Shown: positions 52,504 through 61,567, numbered from the stretch's first letter. The stretch is DNA of 64,000 nucleotides from JAABQT01 sp035459025 (GCA_035459025.1 DATHYT010000029.1:72703-136702); one strand, 5' to 3'. The notes: generated by a model not told the origin, from the letters alone. Numbers and translations are program-made.

Positions 52504-54321
52504 CTAGTCGAGCAGCGGCGGCAGCGGGCAGTCGAGCACCGCGCCGGTGACGCGCAGGAGCTCCGCCTCGCCGAGCTGAATGGTGCCGTCCGCGGTCGCG
52601 GCGGCGAACATGGCCTGTATCAGCAGCGCCTTGGCGAGCGGCGCGAGCTCGCGCAGCCGGTCCAGCGCATCGCCGGCCGCCTCAGGGGTAATGCGCTCCC
52701 GCGGCAGCAGCTGCGACTCGCGCAAGCCGAGCTGCGCCGTGCCCGCGGCAAACGCGGCCGCCGGGTCGGCGTGGCCGGCGTGGGCGACGAGCGAGAGCAG
52801 GGTGGTCGACTCCTCGCGCAGCGCCTCGATGCGCTTGCTGCCCGCCACCGGCGCGCCCGGCAGGAGCTGGTGCCAGAGCAGCGTCAGCAGCACGAACTCG
52901 TGCAGCGACACGCGCTGGTCGGCGCGGATCACGCCTTCCACCGCGGCGAGGAACTCCCTTCGCTCGGTCTCGCCCAGCTGCTTCAGCGCGGGCAGCGCCA
53001 GGTCGACGAGCGGCAGGTGCAGCGCAACGTCGGAACGCGTGCCGTCGACGCGCGGGCGCAGCAGATCGAGCACCGCCGCCTTCGCCCTCTGCGGGTGGTG
53101 CAGCGCCTCGCGCTGCGCGTCGGAGAGCGAGTCGAGCAGGCGCTGCGCCCGGGTCACCTTTTCCGCATCGAGCGTGCCCACCAGCGCCGAGCTCGCCTGC
53201 GGGGTGCGGCCCCAGGCCTGCGAGGCGAGTACCGCAGTGGCCAGCACGCCTTCGGCCGCTTTGCGCCGGCGCTCGCGGTCCTCGTCGGGCGGCGGCGCCG
53301 GCGGCGCGCGCCGCGAGCGGTACCGCAACGGCTCGAACCCGGGGTGCGCGCGCCGGATGCGCTCCTCCAGCGGCGGGTGCGTGGCGAAGACCCCGGAGAG
53401 CCACAGCTTCACGCTCTCGCCGAAGTACATGTGCGAGAGCTCCTCGGCGCTGCGGCTCTCGATCAGCGTGCCGCGCGCGGACGTGCGGATCTGGTCCAGC
53501 GCGCCGGCGATGCCGTCGGGGTTTCTCGTGTACTGCACGCTGGACGCGTCGGCCAGGAACTCGCGCTGGCGCGCGATGGAAGCCTTGATCAGCCGCGCGA
53601 AGAACAGGCCCGTGTAGCCGATGATGAACAGCGCGAGGCCCGCCGCGAACATCGCCGCCGCACCCTGCCGGCGCCCGCCGCCGCGGCCCGTGGCGTGCAT
53701 GGCGAAGCGGCCGATCGAGCCGATGAACACGATGCCGGCGAGCACGCCGATCATGCGGATGTTGAGCCGCATGTCGCCATGCAGGATGTGGCTGAACTCG
53801 TGCCCGATGACGCCCTGCAGCTCGTCGCGGTTGAGCGTCTCCAGCGTCCCGCGCGTCACCGCCACGACCGCGTTCGATACTTCGGTGCCGGCGGCGAAGG
53901 CGTTGATGCCGGACTCGCCCGCCATCACGTAGACCTTCGGCACGCGCACGCCGGCGGCGATCGCCATTTCCTCCACGACGTTGATCAGGCGCCGCTCGAG
54001 CGGGTCCGTCGTCTCGGGCGACACCGGCCGCGCGCCGGCCATCTTCGCCACCGCCTCGCCGCCGCCGCCGAGACGCAGGCTTTGCACCAGCGTGACGAGC
54101 AGGATGACGGCCAGCGTGCCGAGTGCGCCGCCCCAGAGAAGCGCCGGCGGCACCGCGGCGAGCGACACGGGGCCGGGCTGCTCGGCGGCGCGCGCGTAAA
54201 GGTAGGCGCCGGCGAGCACCGCGGTGACCGCGGCCACCACCGCGATCACCGCCAGCGCATAGAGCAGCACCAGGACGCGCGTATTGCGGCGCGCGAGCTC
54301 CTGGTGCTGGAAGAAATCCAA
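52504..54321 (-). CDS. M48 family metallopeptidase with C-terminal extension, paralogue 2
   Basis: A 605-aa protease sharing the whole layout of its neighbour: MDFFQHQELARR start, two helices, HEFSH at residues 174-178, QREFLADASSVQYTRNPDGI with the third zinc ligand, and a C-terminal helical extension ending ADGTIQLGEAELLRVTGAVLDCPLPP. The last motif recurs in the paralogue, so extension and protease were duplicated together. It begins 6 nt after the lemA stop. LemA and M48 proteins are a known genomic pair. Confidence 0.93.
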   Translation of the reverse strand: MDFFQHQELARRNTRVLVLLYALAVIAVVAAVTAVLAGAYLYARAAEQPGPVSLAAVPPALLWGGALGTLAVILLVTLVQSLRLGGGGEAVAKMAGARPVSPETTDPLERRLINVVEEMAIAAGVRVPKVYVMAGESGINAFAAGTEVSNAVVAVTRGTLETLNRDELQGVIGHEFSHILHGDMRLNIRMIGVLAGIVFIGSIGRFAMHATGRGGGRRQGAAAMFAAGLALFIIGYTGLFFARLIKASIARQREFLADASSVQYTRNPDGIAGALDQIRTSARGTLIESRSAEELSHMYFGESVKLWLSGVFATHPPLEERIRRAHPGFEPLRYRSRRAPPAPPPDEDRERRRKAAEGVLATAVLASQAWGRTPQASSALVGTLDAEKVTRAQRLLDSLSDAQREALHHPQRAKAAVLDLLRPRVDGTRSDVALHLPLVDLALPALKQLGETERREFLAAVEGVIRADQRVSLHEFVLLTLLWHQLLPGAPVAGSKRIEALREESTTLLSLVAHAGHADPAAAFAAGTAQLGLRESQLLPRERITPEAAGDALDRLRELAPLAKALLIQAMFAAATADGTIQLGEAELLRVTGAVLDCPLPPLLD

Positions 54322-54327
54322 GGGACT

Positions 54328-54921
54328 CTAGAACTTCACCTTGGGCGCCTGCCGCTCCTCCTTGGACTCGGTGGCTTCGAGCAGCATCGCTTCCTTGAAC
54401 GCGAACAGGCCGGCGACGATGTTGTCGGGGAACGACTCGCGCTTGGTGTTGTAGGTCATCACGGCGTCGTTGTAGCCCTGGCGCGCGAAGGCCACCTTGT
54501 TCTCGGTGCTGGTGAGCTCCTCCTGCACCTGCAGGACGTTCTGGTTGGCCTTCAGGTCGGGATAGGCCTCGAATACCGCGAGCAGCCGCCCGAGCGCGCC
54601 GCCCAGGACGCCTTCGGCCTGGGCAAGGCCGCTCATCGCCGCCGGGTCGCCGGGGGCCGCGGCTGCGCGCTGCGCCGCGCTCACCGCCGCGCCGCGCGCC
54701 GCGATCACCGCTTCCAGCGTCTGGCGCTCGTGCTGCAGGTAGCCCTTCGCCGCCTCGACCAGGTTGGGAATCAGGTCGTAGCGGCGCTTCAACTGCACGT
54801 CGATCTGCGCGAACGCGTTCTTGAAGCGGTTGCGCAGGGTCACCAGCCCGTTGTAGATCGCGATCACCCAGACCACGAGCGCGACGACGAGCGCGAGAAA
54901 GATCCAGCCACCGATGCTCAT
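54328..54921 (-). CDS. LemA family protein
   Basis: A 197-aa protein with one N-terminal membrane helix (IFLALVVALVVWVIAIYNGL) and a long helical bundle. NRFKNAFAQIDVQLKRRYDL-IPNLVEAAKGY is the LemA signature, and AFEAYPDLKANQN and NTKRESFPDNIVAGLF complete the family pattern. AAGGAGG precedes the ATG. It heads a three-gene unit with the two M48 proteases. The function of LemA is not settled; the membrane pairing with M48 suggests an envelope role. Confidence 0.95.
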   Translation of the reverse strand: MSIGGWIFLALVVALVVWVIAIYNGLVTLRNRFKNAFAQIDVQLKRRYDLIPNLVEAAKGYLQHERQTLEAVIAARGAAVSAAQRAAAAPGDPAAMSGLAQAEGVLGGALGRLLAVFEAYPDLKANQNVLQVQEELTSTENKVAFARQGYNDAVMTYNTKRESFPDNIVAGLFAFKEAMLLEATESKEERQAPKVKF

Positions 54922-54955
54922 TGCGCCTTCCTCCTTCGCGTGAAGCTGCCTCGGC

Positions 54956-54962
54956 TACTATA
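54956..54962. promoter_or_regulatory. Overlapping divergent -10 elements (lemA / MFS-like transporter)
   Basis: Plus strand TACTAT (54956-54961) ends 5 nt before the transporter ATG at 54967. Minus strand TATAGT (54962-54957) precedes lemA, which has a normal leader and AAGGAGG. Same design as at 25241-25248 and 29756-29767. Confidence 0.5.
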
Positions 54963-54966
54963 GCGC

Positions 54967-56262
54967 ATGCTCGATTTTCTGTGCCGCGTGCTGCGCGCCG
55001 AGCGCCACGAGCTGCCGGCGCTCGCCTGGGCCTTCGCGTACTTCTTCGTGCTGCTCGCCGGCTATTACGTGCTGCGCCCGGTGCGCGACGAGATGGGCGT
55101 GCAGGCCGGCCTCAAGGCGCTGCCGTGGCTGTTCAGCGCCACCTTTGCCGCGATGCTCGTGCTGGTGCCGCTCTACGGCTGGCTATGCGCGCGCCTGCCG
55201 CGCGCGCGGCTGCTGCCCGCGGTGTACGCATTCTTCGCCCTGAACCTGTTCGCGTTCTGGGCCCTGCTGCAGTCCGGCGTGCCCGCGCGCGCGCTCGCCC
55301 CGGCGTTCTTCGTCTGGGTGAGCGTATTCAACCTGTTCGTGGTGTCGGTGTTCTGGAGCTTCATGGCGGACCTGTTCGACGCACGGCAAGCCGCGCGACT
55401 GTACGGCGCGATCGCCGCGGGCGGCAGCTGCGGCGCCATCGCCGGCCCCGCGATCAGCGCACTCGCCGCGGCGCCGCTCGGCACCGCCAACTTGATGCTG
55501 GTCGCGGCCGCTTTCCTCGGCGCGGCGATCGTCTGCGTCGCGCGGCTCGGCCACTGGTCGCGCAGGCATCCCCGCGCGGGCGAGCCGAAGCCGGAGGCGC
55601 CGCTCGGCGGCTCGGTGCTCGCCGGCGCGCGCGCCGCGCTCACCTCGCCCTACCTCCTCGCCATCTGCGGCTACCTGCTGTGCTACACGACGCTCTCCAC
55701 GGCGCTCTACTTCCAGCAGATCGCCATCGTCGGCGCCGAGATCGCCGATGCGGCCGCGCGCACGCGCTTTTTCGCCACGCTCGACCTGGCGGTGAACTCG
55801 CTCACGCTCATCCTGCAGCTGCTCGCCTTCGCGCGGCTCGGCGCCCTGCTCGGCGCGGCGTGGATGCTGGCGCTGCTGCCGCTCGTCTCCATCGCCGGCT
55901 TCGCCTGGCTCGCCGCCGCGCCCGGGCTTGCGGCGCTCGCGGTGTTCAGCGTCGCGCGCCGCGCGTGCAACTTCGCGCTGTCCCGGCCGGTGCGCGAGGC
56001 GCTCTACACCGTGGCGACGCGCGAGGAGCGCTACAAGGCCAAAGCGTTCATCGACACCGTGGTGTATCGCGGCGGCGACGCGCTCGCCGCGTGGCTGCTC
56101 GGCGCGCTGCGCGCCGCGGGCCTGGGCTTCGCCGCGGTGTCGCTCGCGATGCTGCCGGTCGGCGCCGCCTGGCTCGGCCTCGCCTTTTTCCTCGGCGCTA
56201 GAATGAAGGCATGGACGCCCGCCGGCGCGCACTCCTCGGCGCCTTCGCCGGCCTCGCGGTGA
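54967..56262 (+). CDS. MFS / NTT-like membrane transporter
   Basis: A 431-aa polytopic protein with about twelve hydrophobic segments. YFFVLLAGYYVLRPVRDEMG near the start and SFMADLFDARQAARLYGAIAAGG split by the loop resemble the NTP-translocase-like branch of the major facilitator group. No substrate can be assigned. The start has no Shine-Dalgarno and sits 5 nt after a -10-like hexamer. The 3' end overlaps the aldo/keto reductase gene by 52 nt. Confidence 0.82.
   Translation: MLDFLCRVLRAERHELPALAWAFAYFFVLLAGYYVLRPVRDEMGVQAGLKALPWLFSATFAAMLVLVPLYGWLCARLPRARLLPAVYAFFALNLFAFWALLQSGVPARALAPAFFVWVSVFNLFVVSVFWSFMADLFDARQAARLYGAIAAGGSCGAIAGPAISALAAAPLGTANLMLVAAAFLGAAIVCVARLGHWSRRHPRAGEPKPEAPLGGSVLAGARAALTSPYLLAICGYLLCYTTLSTALYFQQIAIVGAEIADAAARTRFFATLDLAVNSLTLILQLLAFARLGALLGAAWMLALLPLVSIAGFAWLAAAPGLAALAVFSVARRACNFALSRPVREALYTVATREERYKAKAFIDTVVYRGGDALAAWLLGALRAAGLGFAAVSLAMLPVGAAWLGLAFFLGARMKAWTPAGAHSSAPSPASR
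56199..56204 (+). promoter_or_regulatory. -10-like TAGAAT before the aldo/keto reductase ATG
   Basis: TAGAAT lies inside the 3' end of the transporter gene and ends 6 nt before the ATG at 56211; leaderless arrangement. Confidence 0.45.
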
Positions 56263-57113
56263 CGCGGGCAGCGCGAGGGGCAGAGCGCATGCACACACGA
56301 CCCATCCCCGCAAGCGGCGAAGCGCTGCCCGTCATCGGTCTGGGCACCTGGCAGACCTTCGACGTCGGCGGCAATGCCGCGGCGCAGGCGCCGCTCAAGG
56401 AAGTGCTGCAGGCGCTGTTCGAGGCGGGCGGGCGCGTGGTCGACTCCTCGCCCATGTACGGCTCGAGCGAGTCGGTGGTCGGCGAGCTCTGCGCCCAGCT
56501 CGGCATCTGCGAGCCGCTGTTTCTCGCCACCAAGGTCTGGACGCAGGGGCGCGAGGAGGGCACGCGGCAGATGCAGCGCTCGATCGAGCGCATGCGCGCC
56601 GCGCCGCTGGACCTGATGCAGGTGCACAACCTCGTCGACGTCGAGACGCACACGAAGACGCTGCTCGAATGGAAATCGCAGAAGCGCGTGCGCTACATCG
56701 GCATCACGCACTATGCGACCTCGGGCCATGCCGCGACCGAGCGCTGGCTGAAGACGAAGCAGTACGACTTCGTGCAGATCAACTACTCGCTCGACGAGCC
56801 GGAGTCGGAGACGCGGATATTGCCGCTGGCGCGCGAGCTCGGCGTCGCCGTGATGATCAACCGGCCGTTCGCGACGGGCAGCATGTTCCGGCGCACGCGG
56901 GGGAAACCCCTGCCGCCGTGGGCGGCGGAGCTCGGCATCGCGAGCTGGGCGCAGTACTTCCTCAAGTGGATCGTGGCGCATCCGGCCGTGACCTGCGCCA
57001 TTCCCGCGACCTCCAAGCCCGCGCACATGCGCGACAACGCGGGCGCGGGGATGGGCGCGATGCCGGACGCGGCAGGCCGGCGCCGCATGCAGGAGTACTA
57101 CCGCGCCCTTTAG
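56211..57113 (+). CDS. Aldo/keto reductase with Tat-like signal
   Basis: A 300-aa NADPH-dependent reductase. The N-terminus RRRALLGAFAGLAVTRAARGA looks like a twin-arginine-type signal, so it may be periplasmic. The catalytic tetrad is Asp78 (VVDSSPMYG), Tyr83, Lys108 (LATKVW) and His139 (MQVHN). It overlaps the transporter gene by 52 nt and the convergent amidase gene by 4 nt. An in-frame ATG at residue 27 would give a cytosolic form instead. Confidence 0.9.
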   Translation: MDARRRALLGAFAGLAVTRAARGAERMHTRPIPASGEALPVIGLGTWQTFDVGGNAAAQAPLKEVLQALFEAGGRVVDSSPMYGSSESVVGELCAQLGICEPLFLATKVWTQGREEGTRQMQRSIERMRAAPLDLMQVHNLVDVETHTKTLLEWKSQKRVRYIGITHYATSGHAATERWLKTKQYDFVQINYSLDEPESETRILPLARELGVAVMINRPFATGSMFRRTRGKPLPPWAAELGIASWAQYFLKWIVAHPAVTCAIPATSKPAHMRDNAGAGMGAMPDAAGRRRMQEYYRAL

Positions 57114-58552
57114 TCGTATCCCGGCGGGGCCGTGAAGGCGAAGTATTCCTTCTCGATCAGCCGCGCCACCCCGATCGTCAGATAGTCGCCGTACTGCGGG
57201 CCGACGATCTGCACGCCGACCGGGAGCTTGCCGCCGGCGAGCTCGATCGGCGCCACCGTCGAGGGCAGCAGGCACATCCCCGAGTACCCGGCCCAGAACA
57301 TCTGCGTGGTCGAGGGCTGCGGCTTGCCATTCACGTCGATCATGCGCTCCCAGCGCTCGCCGCGCTGGTTCTGCGGGAACGCGGGCGTCGCCGCCGGCGG
57401 GCAGAGCAGCACGTCCCAGGACCTGAAGAACTCGGCCCACAGCAGCCGCATCTGGTGGCGGCGGTTCGACCAGGCGAGCCACTCCTTGTGCCGCATGACG
57501 TTGGCGCGCGCGGATTGCGCTTCGTAGCTCATGTCGGTGGCCGGGCGTTCCTTCGACAGCCGCTCCCACAGCTCGACGTGATGCGGGGCCTGGCGGTTCG
57601 AGGTCGCGGCGCGCAGCAGCGCGATGAACACCTTGTGCGCCTCGTCCGGGTTGAAGTCGGGCCGCGCCTTGTCGGACACCCGGGCGCCCTTCTTTGCCAG
57701 CGCGCTCGCCAGGCGCTCGATCGCGCCCGAGACCGCCGCATCCACCTCCGCCGTCGAATGCGACGGCATCACCGCCACGCGCAGCTTGCGTAGCGACGCG
57801 AGCTTCGGCTTCGGCAGCGAGACCTTCCAACCGGTGCCGTCGATCTCGTCTGCACCGGCAATGAGGTCCATGCACAGGCGCAGGTCATCGGCGCCGCGCG
57901 CCATCGGCCCGATGGCGACGATGTCGCCCGGTTGCAGCGCGCCCGGGTACGAGTGTCCTTTCGTCGAGCACACGCCCCAGGTCGGCTTGTGTCCGTACAC
58001 GCCGCAGTAATGCGCCGGATTGCGGATCGAGGCGGCGATGTCGCTGCCCAGCTCCAGCCCTGCGAGTCCGGCCGCGAGCACGGCCGCCGAGCCGCCGCTA
58101 GAGCCGCCGGGGGTGCGCAGCAGGTCCCAGGGGTTGTTGGTGGTGCCGTAGAGGGGATTGAAGGTCTGCCAGTCGGCGGTGTAGGCCGGCACGTTGGTCT
58201 TGCCGAAAACGATGGCGCCGGCGGACTTGAGCCGCTGCACGGCGAGCGCATCGCGCTTTGCGATGTTGCCCTTCAGCTCCGTAAGGCCGCGCGTCGTGGG
58301 CCAGCCGGCGACGTCGAAGGACTCCTTCACCGTCATCGGCACCCCGTGCAGCGGGCCCTTTCTTCCCTTCGCGCGGTCGGCGGCGCGCGCGGCTTTGCGG
58401 CCCGCCTCGAGATCCATCACGCAGATTGCGTTCAGCGCGCGGTTGTGCTGGCGCACGCGCGCGGCGTAGAGGTCGAACAGCTCCACCGCGCCCAACTTCT
58501 TCGCGCGCAGCGCCTGCGCGAGCCGGGTGGCGGACCACAAGGCCGTGTTCAT
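57110..58552 (-). CDS. Amidase-signature enzyme
   Basis: A 480-aa amidase with the Ser-cisSer-Lys triad: Lys76 (MTVKESFD), Ser151 (RTPGGSSGGSAA) and Ser175 (GSDIAASIRNPA), spaced 75 and 24 residues apart as in the family. The usual GGS before the nucleophile is AAS here, a mild deviation. The ATG at 58552 overlaps the stop of the FAD protein gene (ATGA), so the two are coupled. It hydrolyses an unknown amide; not a GatA, since no gatB/gatC are present. Confidence 0.92.
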   Translation of the reverse strand: MNTALWSATRLAQALRAKKLGAVELFDLYAARVRQHNRALNAICVMDLEAGRKAARAADRAKGRKGPLHGVPMTVKESFDVAGWPTTRGLTELKGNIAKRDALAVQRLKSAGAIVFGKTNVPAYTADWQTFNPLYGTTNNPWDLLRTPGGSSGGSAAVLAAGLAGLELGSDIAASIRNPAHYCGVYGHKPTWGVCSTKGHSYPGALQPGDIVAIGPMARGADDLRLCMDLIAGADEIDGTGWKVSLPKPKLASLRKLRVAVMPSHSTAEVDAAVSGAIERLASALAKKGARVSDKARPDFNPDEAHKVFIALLRAATSNRQAPHHVELWERLSKERPATDMSYEAQSARANVMRHKEWLAWSNRRHQMRLLWAEFFRSWDVLLCPPAATPAFPQNQRGERWERMIDVNGKPQPSTTQMFWAGYSGMCLLPSTVAPIELAGGKLPVGVQIVGPQYGDYLTIGVARLIEKEYFAFTAPPGYD

Positions 58553-60210
58553 GTTTCCCCCGCAAGATGCCGGCCGGCGAGCCAGCCGAAAGTCATGGCG
58601 GGCCCGAGCGTGATGCCGGGCCCGGGATAGTTGCCGCCCATGATCGAGAGCGCGTCGTTGCCGGCCGCATACAGGCCGGCGATCGGGCGCTTGTGCTCGT
58701 CCAGGACCTGCGCGTGGCCGTTGGTGAGGATGCCGGCGTAGGTGCCGAGGTCGCCGATCTCGACGCGCACCGCGTAGAACGGCGGCTGCGCGAGCGGCGC
58801 CACGCAAGGGTTCGGCTTGATGTCCGGATCGCCGTAGAACCGGTTGTAGGCATTCTCGCCTTTGCGAAAAATGGGGTCGGTCCCCATTTTCGCGTGCCGG
58901 TTGAATTCTTCCACGGTCGTCTCGAGCGCCGCGTCGATCTCGGCGACGCGCGCGAGCGCACCGAGGGTGTCGCCGCGCAGCAGGTAGCCCGAGTCCAGGT
59001 GCGGGCCGAGCGGCAGCGGACGCGGCTTCACGTATCCCAGGCCGTAGGCGCGGATCGCGCGATGGTCGGCGACCAGCCACGCATGGGTTTCGCCCGTCCT
59101 CAGCAGCGCCTGCACGAAGTCGTGGTACGAGTTGCCTTCGTTCACGAAGCGCACGCCCTTCGCCGTCACCGCGATCACGCCGGGCTTGGCGCGGTCGATG
59201 AAATGCGGGAACAGGCCCCAGGCGCCGCCGCCGCGCGGCACGCGCGACACCGGCACCCAGGCCGCGGCGTTGGGCAGCGACTCGTCGAGCCGCGCGCCCG
59301 CGACCTGGGCGAGGCGCAGCCCGTCTCCGGTGTTGCCGGGCGGTGCGGGCGAGTGGTGCTCGGCGTGCGGAAACAGGCGCGCGCGGCGCGCCGCGTCCTG
59401 CGGGAATCCACCGCAGGCGAGCACCACGCCCTTTTGCGCGCGCACCCGCACCGGCTCGCCGTCGCGTTCGACCACCGCGCCGGTGACGGCGCTCCCCTCG
59501 CGCGTCAGCTCTCTCACCGGCGCGCCACTCCACAGCTCGACACCCGCATCGAGTGCCGACTTCAGCAGCCGGCCGGCGAGCGCGTTGCCGTTCGTGAGGC
59601 GCACCCCGCGGCCGTGAAACAGCGTGGCCGCGCCGTGCCCGAGGAGGCGCCGCGCGACGAACAGCGCCGACTCGAGCGACTTCGACCAGCGCATGAAGTG
59701 CACCAGCTCCGCGCCCGAGCCGATCATGATGCCGAACACCGTGAGCTCGGGGAGCGGCGGCCGCAGCCATCTGAGCTTCTTGCCCAGATCGCGCCCGTCG
59801 AAGGCGCGCGCCACGATCGAGCGCCCGCCCGGCCGCCCGCCCGGCGCGTCGGGGTGGTAGTCGGGGAAGGTCGCCGAGGCGTCGAACTGCACCGCGGTCT
59901 CGCGCGAAAAGAACTCCACCATGCGCGGCGCAGCGCGCAGGAACGCATCCACGCGCTCGGCGTCGTACTTCTCGCCGGCCTCGTGCAGGAGATAGGTGGC
60001 CGCGTCCTGCATCGAGTCGGCGACGCCGATCTCCTTCTGCATCGGGTGATTCGGGATCCACAGCCACCCGCCCGAGAGCGCGGTGGTGCCGCCGAACACG
60101 GCCTCCTTCTCGGCGACGAGCACCTTGAGCCCGGCTTTGCGCGCGGTGACCGCGGCGGCGAGCCCGCCCGCGCCCGAGCCCGCGACCAGCACGTCGCAGT
60201 CGAATTGCAT
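58549..60210 (-). CDS. FAD-dependent reductase/dehydrogenase (fumarate reductase / 3-ketosteroid 1-dehydrogenase type)
   Basis: A 553-aa flavoprotein. The FAD loop VLVAGSGAGGLAAAVTARKAG is followed by FGGTTALSGGWLWIPNH, and the C-terminus has GLYAAGNDALSIMGGNYPGPG with the second FAD motif. I chose the ATG at 60210 (MQFDCDVLVAGSG); an ATG at 60234 would add 8 residues. TAAGAT 5 nt upstream suggests a leaderless mRNA. An in-frame near-palindrome at 58864-58893 encodes MGTDPIFRKG. The substrate could be a steroid, a flavonoid or an enoate. Confidence 0.88.
   Translation of the reverse strand: MQFDCDVLVAGSGAGGLAAAVTARKAGLKVLVAEKEAVFGGTTALSGGWLWIPNHPMQKEIGVADSMQDAATYLLHEAGEKYDAERVDAFLRAAPRMVEFFSRETAVQFDASATFPDYHPDAPGGRPGGRSIVARAFDGRDLGKKLRWLRPPLPELTVFGIMIGSGAELVHFMRWSKSLESALFVARRLLGHGAATLFHGRGVRLTNGNALAGRLLKSALDAGVELWSGAPVRELTREGSAVTGAVVERDGEPVRVRAQKGVVLACGGFPQDAARRARLFPHAEHHSPAPPGNTGDGLRLAQVAGARLDESLPNAAAWVPVSRVPRGGGAWGLFPHFIDRAKPGVIAVTAKGVRFVNEGNSYHDFVQALLRTGETHAWLVADHRAIRAYGLGYVKPRPLPLGPHLDSGYLLRGDTLGALARVAEIDAALETTVEEFNRHAKMGTDPIFRKGENAYNRFYGDPDIKPNPCVAPLAQPPFYAVRVEIGDLGTYAGILTNGHAQVLDEHKRPIAGLYAAGNDALSIMGGNYPGPGITLGPAMTFGWLAGRHLAGET
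58864..58893. repeat. In-frame near-palindrome inside the FAD reductase gene
   Basis: GCGAAAAATGGGG (58864-58876), 5-nt loop TCGGT, CCCCATTTTCGC (58882-58893); arms pair over 12 bp with one extra A. It encodes MGTDPIFRKG on the minus strand. It may be a dispersed GGGGTCnGnCCCC-type element, or simply codon coincidence. Confidence 0.4.
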
Positions 60211-60215
60211 GGCGC

Positions 60216-60221
60216 ATCTTA
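60216..60221 (-). promoter_or_regulatory. -10-like TAAGAT before the FAD reductase ATG
   Basis: Minus strand TAAGAT, 5 nt before the ATG at 60210; four of six consensus bases, no Shine-Dalgarno. Confidence 0.35.
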
Positions 60222-60328
60222 ACCGGGACGCCACGCGTGGACTGGATACCGCCCGAGGCCTCGCACACGACCTGGGGAAGGCGCAGGCTGCCAGCGGCTA
60301 CGTGCTGCAGCTCTGGGTGTAGCGACGC

Positions 60329-61561
60329 TCAGACCAGCCGGCTGCGCCGGGCCAGCGCGTCACGGGAGAAGCCCGCGACGCGCTTGTAGGTCTCCATGAT
60401 CTCGGCGAGCTCCTGGCGCGGGACGACGTCCTCGATGCGCTCGAACGGCTTGTCGCCGGTGCGCAGGTGCACTTCGCGCAGGATCGCATCCGGCGGATCC
60501 TTCCGGTTCATCAGCACGACCTTGTACGCCGCCTCCAGGCGCGCCGCCTCGTAGGCTTTGAGCGCGCCGGTGACGTCGGGCTCGCGCTTGAGGCAGCCGG
60601 TGAGCACGCGCGCATCGAGGATCGCCTGGCCCGCGCCGTTCGAGCCGCGCGGGTACATCGGGTGCGCCGCGTCGCCAAGCAGCGTGATCCGTCCTTGCGA
60701 CCAGAAGGGCAGCGGATCGCGGTCGACCATCGGGTACTCGAGCACCGTATCGCTCTCGCGCAGGAGCCGCGCGACGTCCAGCCAGTCGAAACGCCAGCCC
60801 TCGAAAATCGGATAGAAATCCTCCAGCCGCCCGTTCAGGTTCCAGTCCTGGCGCACGTGGCGCGGCGACTGGATCTCGGCCACCCAGTTGATGAGCTGCC
60901 GGCCCTGGGCGTCGACGCGATCCCGGATCGGGTAGATCACCATCTTGCCGACGGCCAGCCAGCCGGCGACCGCCATGGTGGCGCCGCCGAGGAACGGCGT
61001 CATGCGCGTCACGCCGCGCCACATGTTGATGCCCTGGAACGCGGGTGGCCCCTCGTCCGGGTGCAGGTGCCTGCGCACCGCCGAGTGGATGCCGTCGCAG
61101 CCGATCGCCGCCGCGCCGCGCGCGCTCGAGCCGTCCTCGAAGCGCACCGTTACCCCGGAGGCGTCCTGCTCGAGGCCGGCGCACTTGCTGCCGAGCTGCA
61201 CGCACCCGGCGCCGAGCCGCTCGCGCACCGCCTCGAGCAGCTCCCGGTGCAGGTCGCCGCGGTGCACCGAGTACTGCGGCCACTCGTACCCGGCGTAACG
61301 CCCCCGCGGCTCATCGAAGATCAGCTGGCCGAAACGGTTGTAGAAATGTATCGCGCGCGTCTCGATCGCCACCTTGGCGATGCGCTCGTGCACGCCGAGC
61401 TCCGTCAGCTCGCGCATGCCGTGCGGCAGCAGGTTGATGCCCACGCCGAGCGGCTTCACCTCCGGGGCGGCCTCGAACACGCGACACGCGATGCCCGCCT
61501 CGTGCAGCGACAGCGCGAGCGTCAGCCCGCCGATGCCGCCGCCGATGACGAGGATTTCCAC
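60329..61561 (-). CDS. FAD-dependent monooxygenase (PhzS / salicylate hydroxylase type)
   Basis: A 410-aa group A flavin monooxygenase. GGGIGGLTLALSLHEAG at residues 7-23 binds the FAD, GCDGIHSAVR is the DG motif and LLGDAAHPMYPRGSNGAGQA the GD motif. It starts with GTG at 61561, preceded at 6 nt by TAGAAT on the minus strand. It probably hydroxylates or oxidatively decarboxylates an aromatic acid with NAD(P)H; the substrate is unknown. It is 9 nt after the TRAP permease stop on the same strand. Confidence 0.93.
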   Translation of the reverse strand: MEILVIGGGIGGLTLALSLHEAGIACRVFEAAPEVKPLGVGINLLPHGMRELTELGVHERIAKVAIETRAIHFYNRFGQLIFDEPRGRYAGYEWPQYSVHRGDLHRELLEAVRERLGAGCVQLGSKCAGLEQDASGVTVRFEDGSSARGAAAIGCDGIHSAVRRHLHPDEGPPAFQGINMWRGVTRMTPFLGGATMAVAGWLAVGKMVIYPIRDRVDAQGRQLINWVAEIQSPRHVRQDWNLNGRLEDFYPIFEGWRFDWLDVARLLRESDTVLEYPMVDRDPLPFWSQGRITLLGDAAHPMYPRGSNGAGQAILDARVLTGCLKREPDVTGALKAYEAARLEAAYKVVLMNRKDPPDAILREVHLRTGDKPFERIEDVVPRQELAEIMETYKRVAGFSRDALARRSRLV

Positions 61562-61567
61562 GCGACG

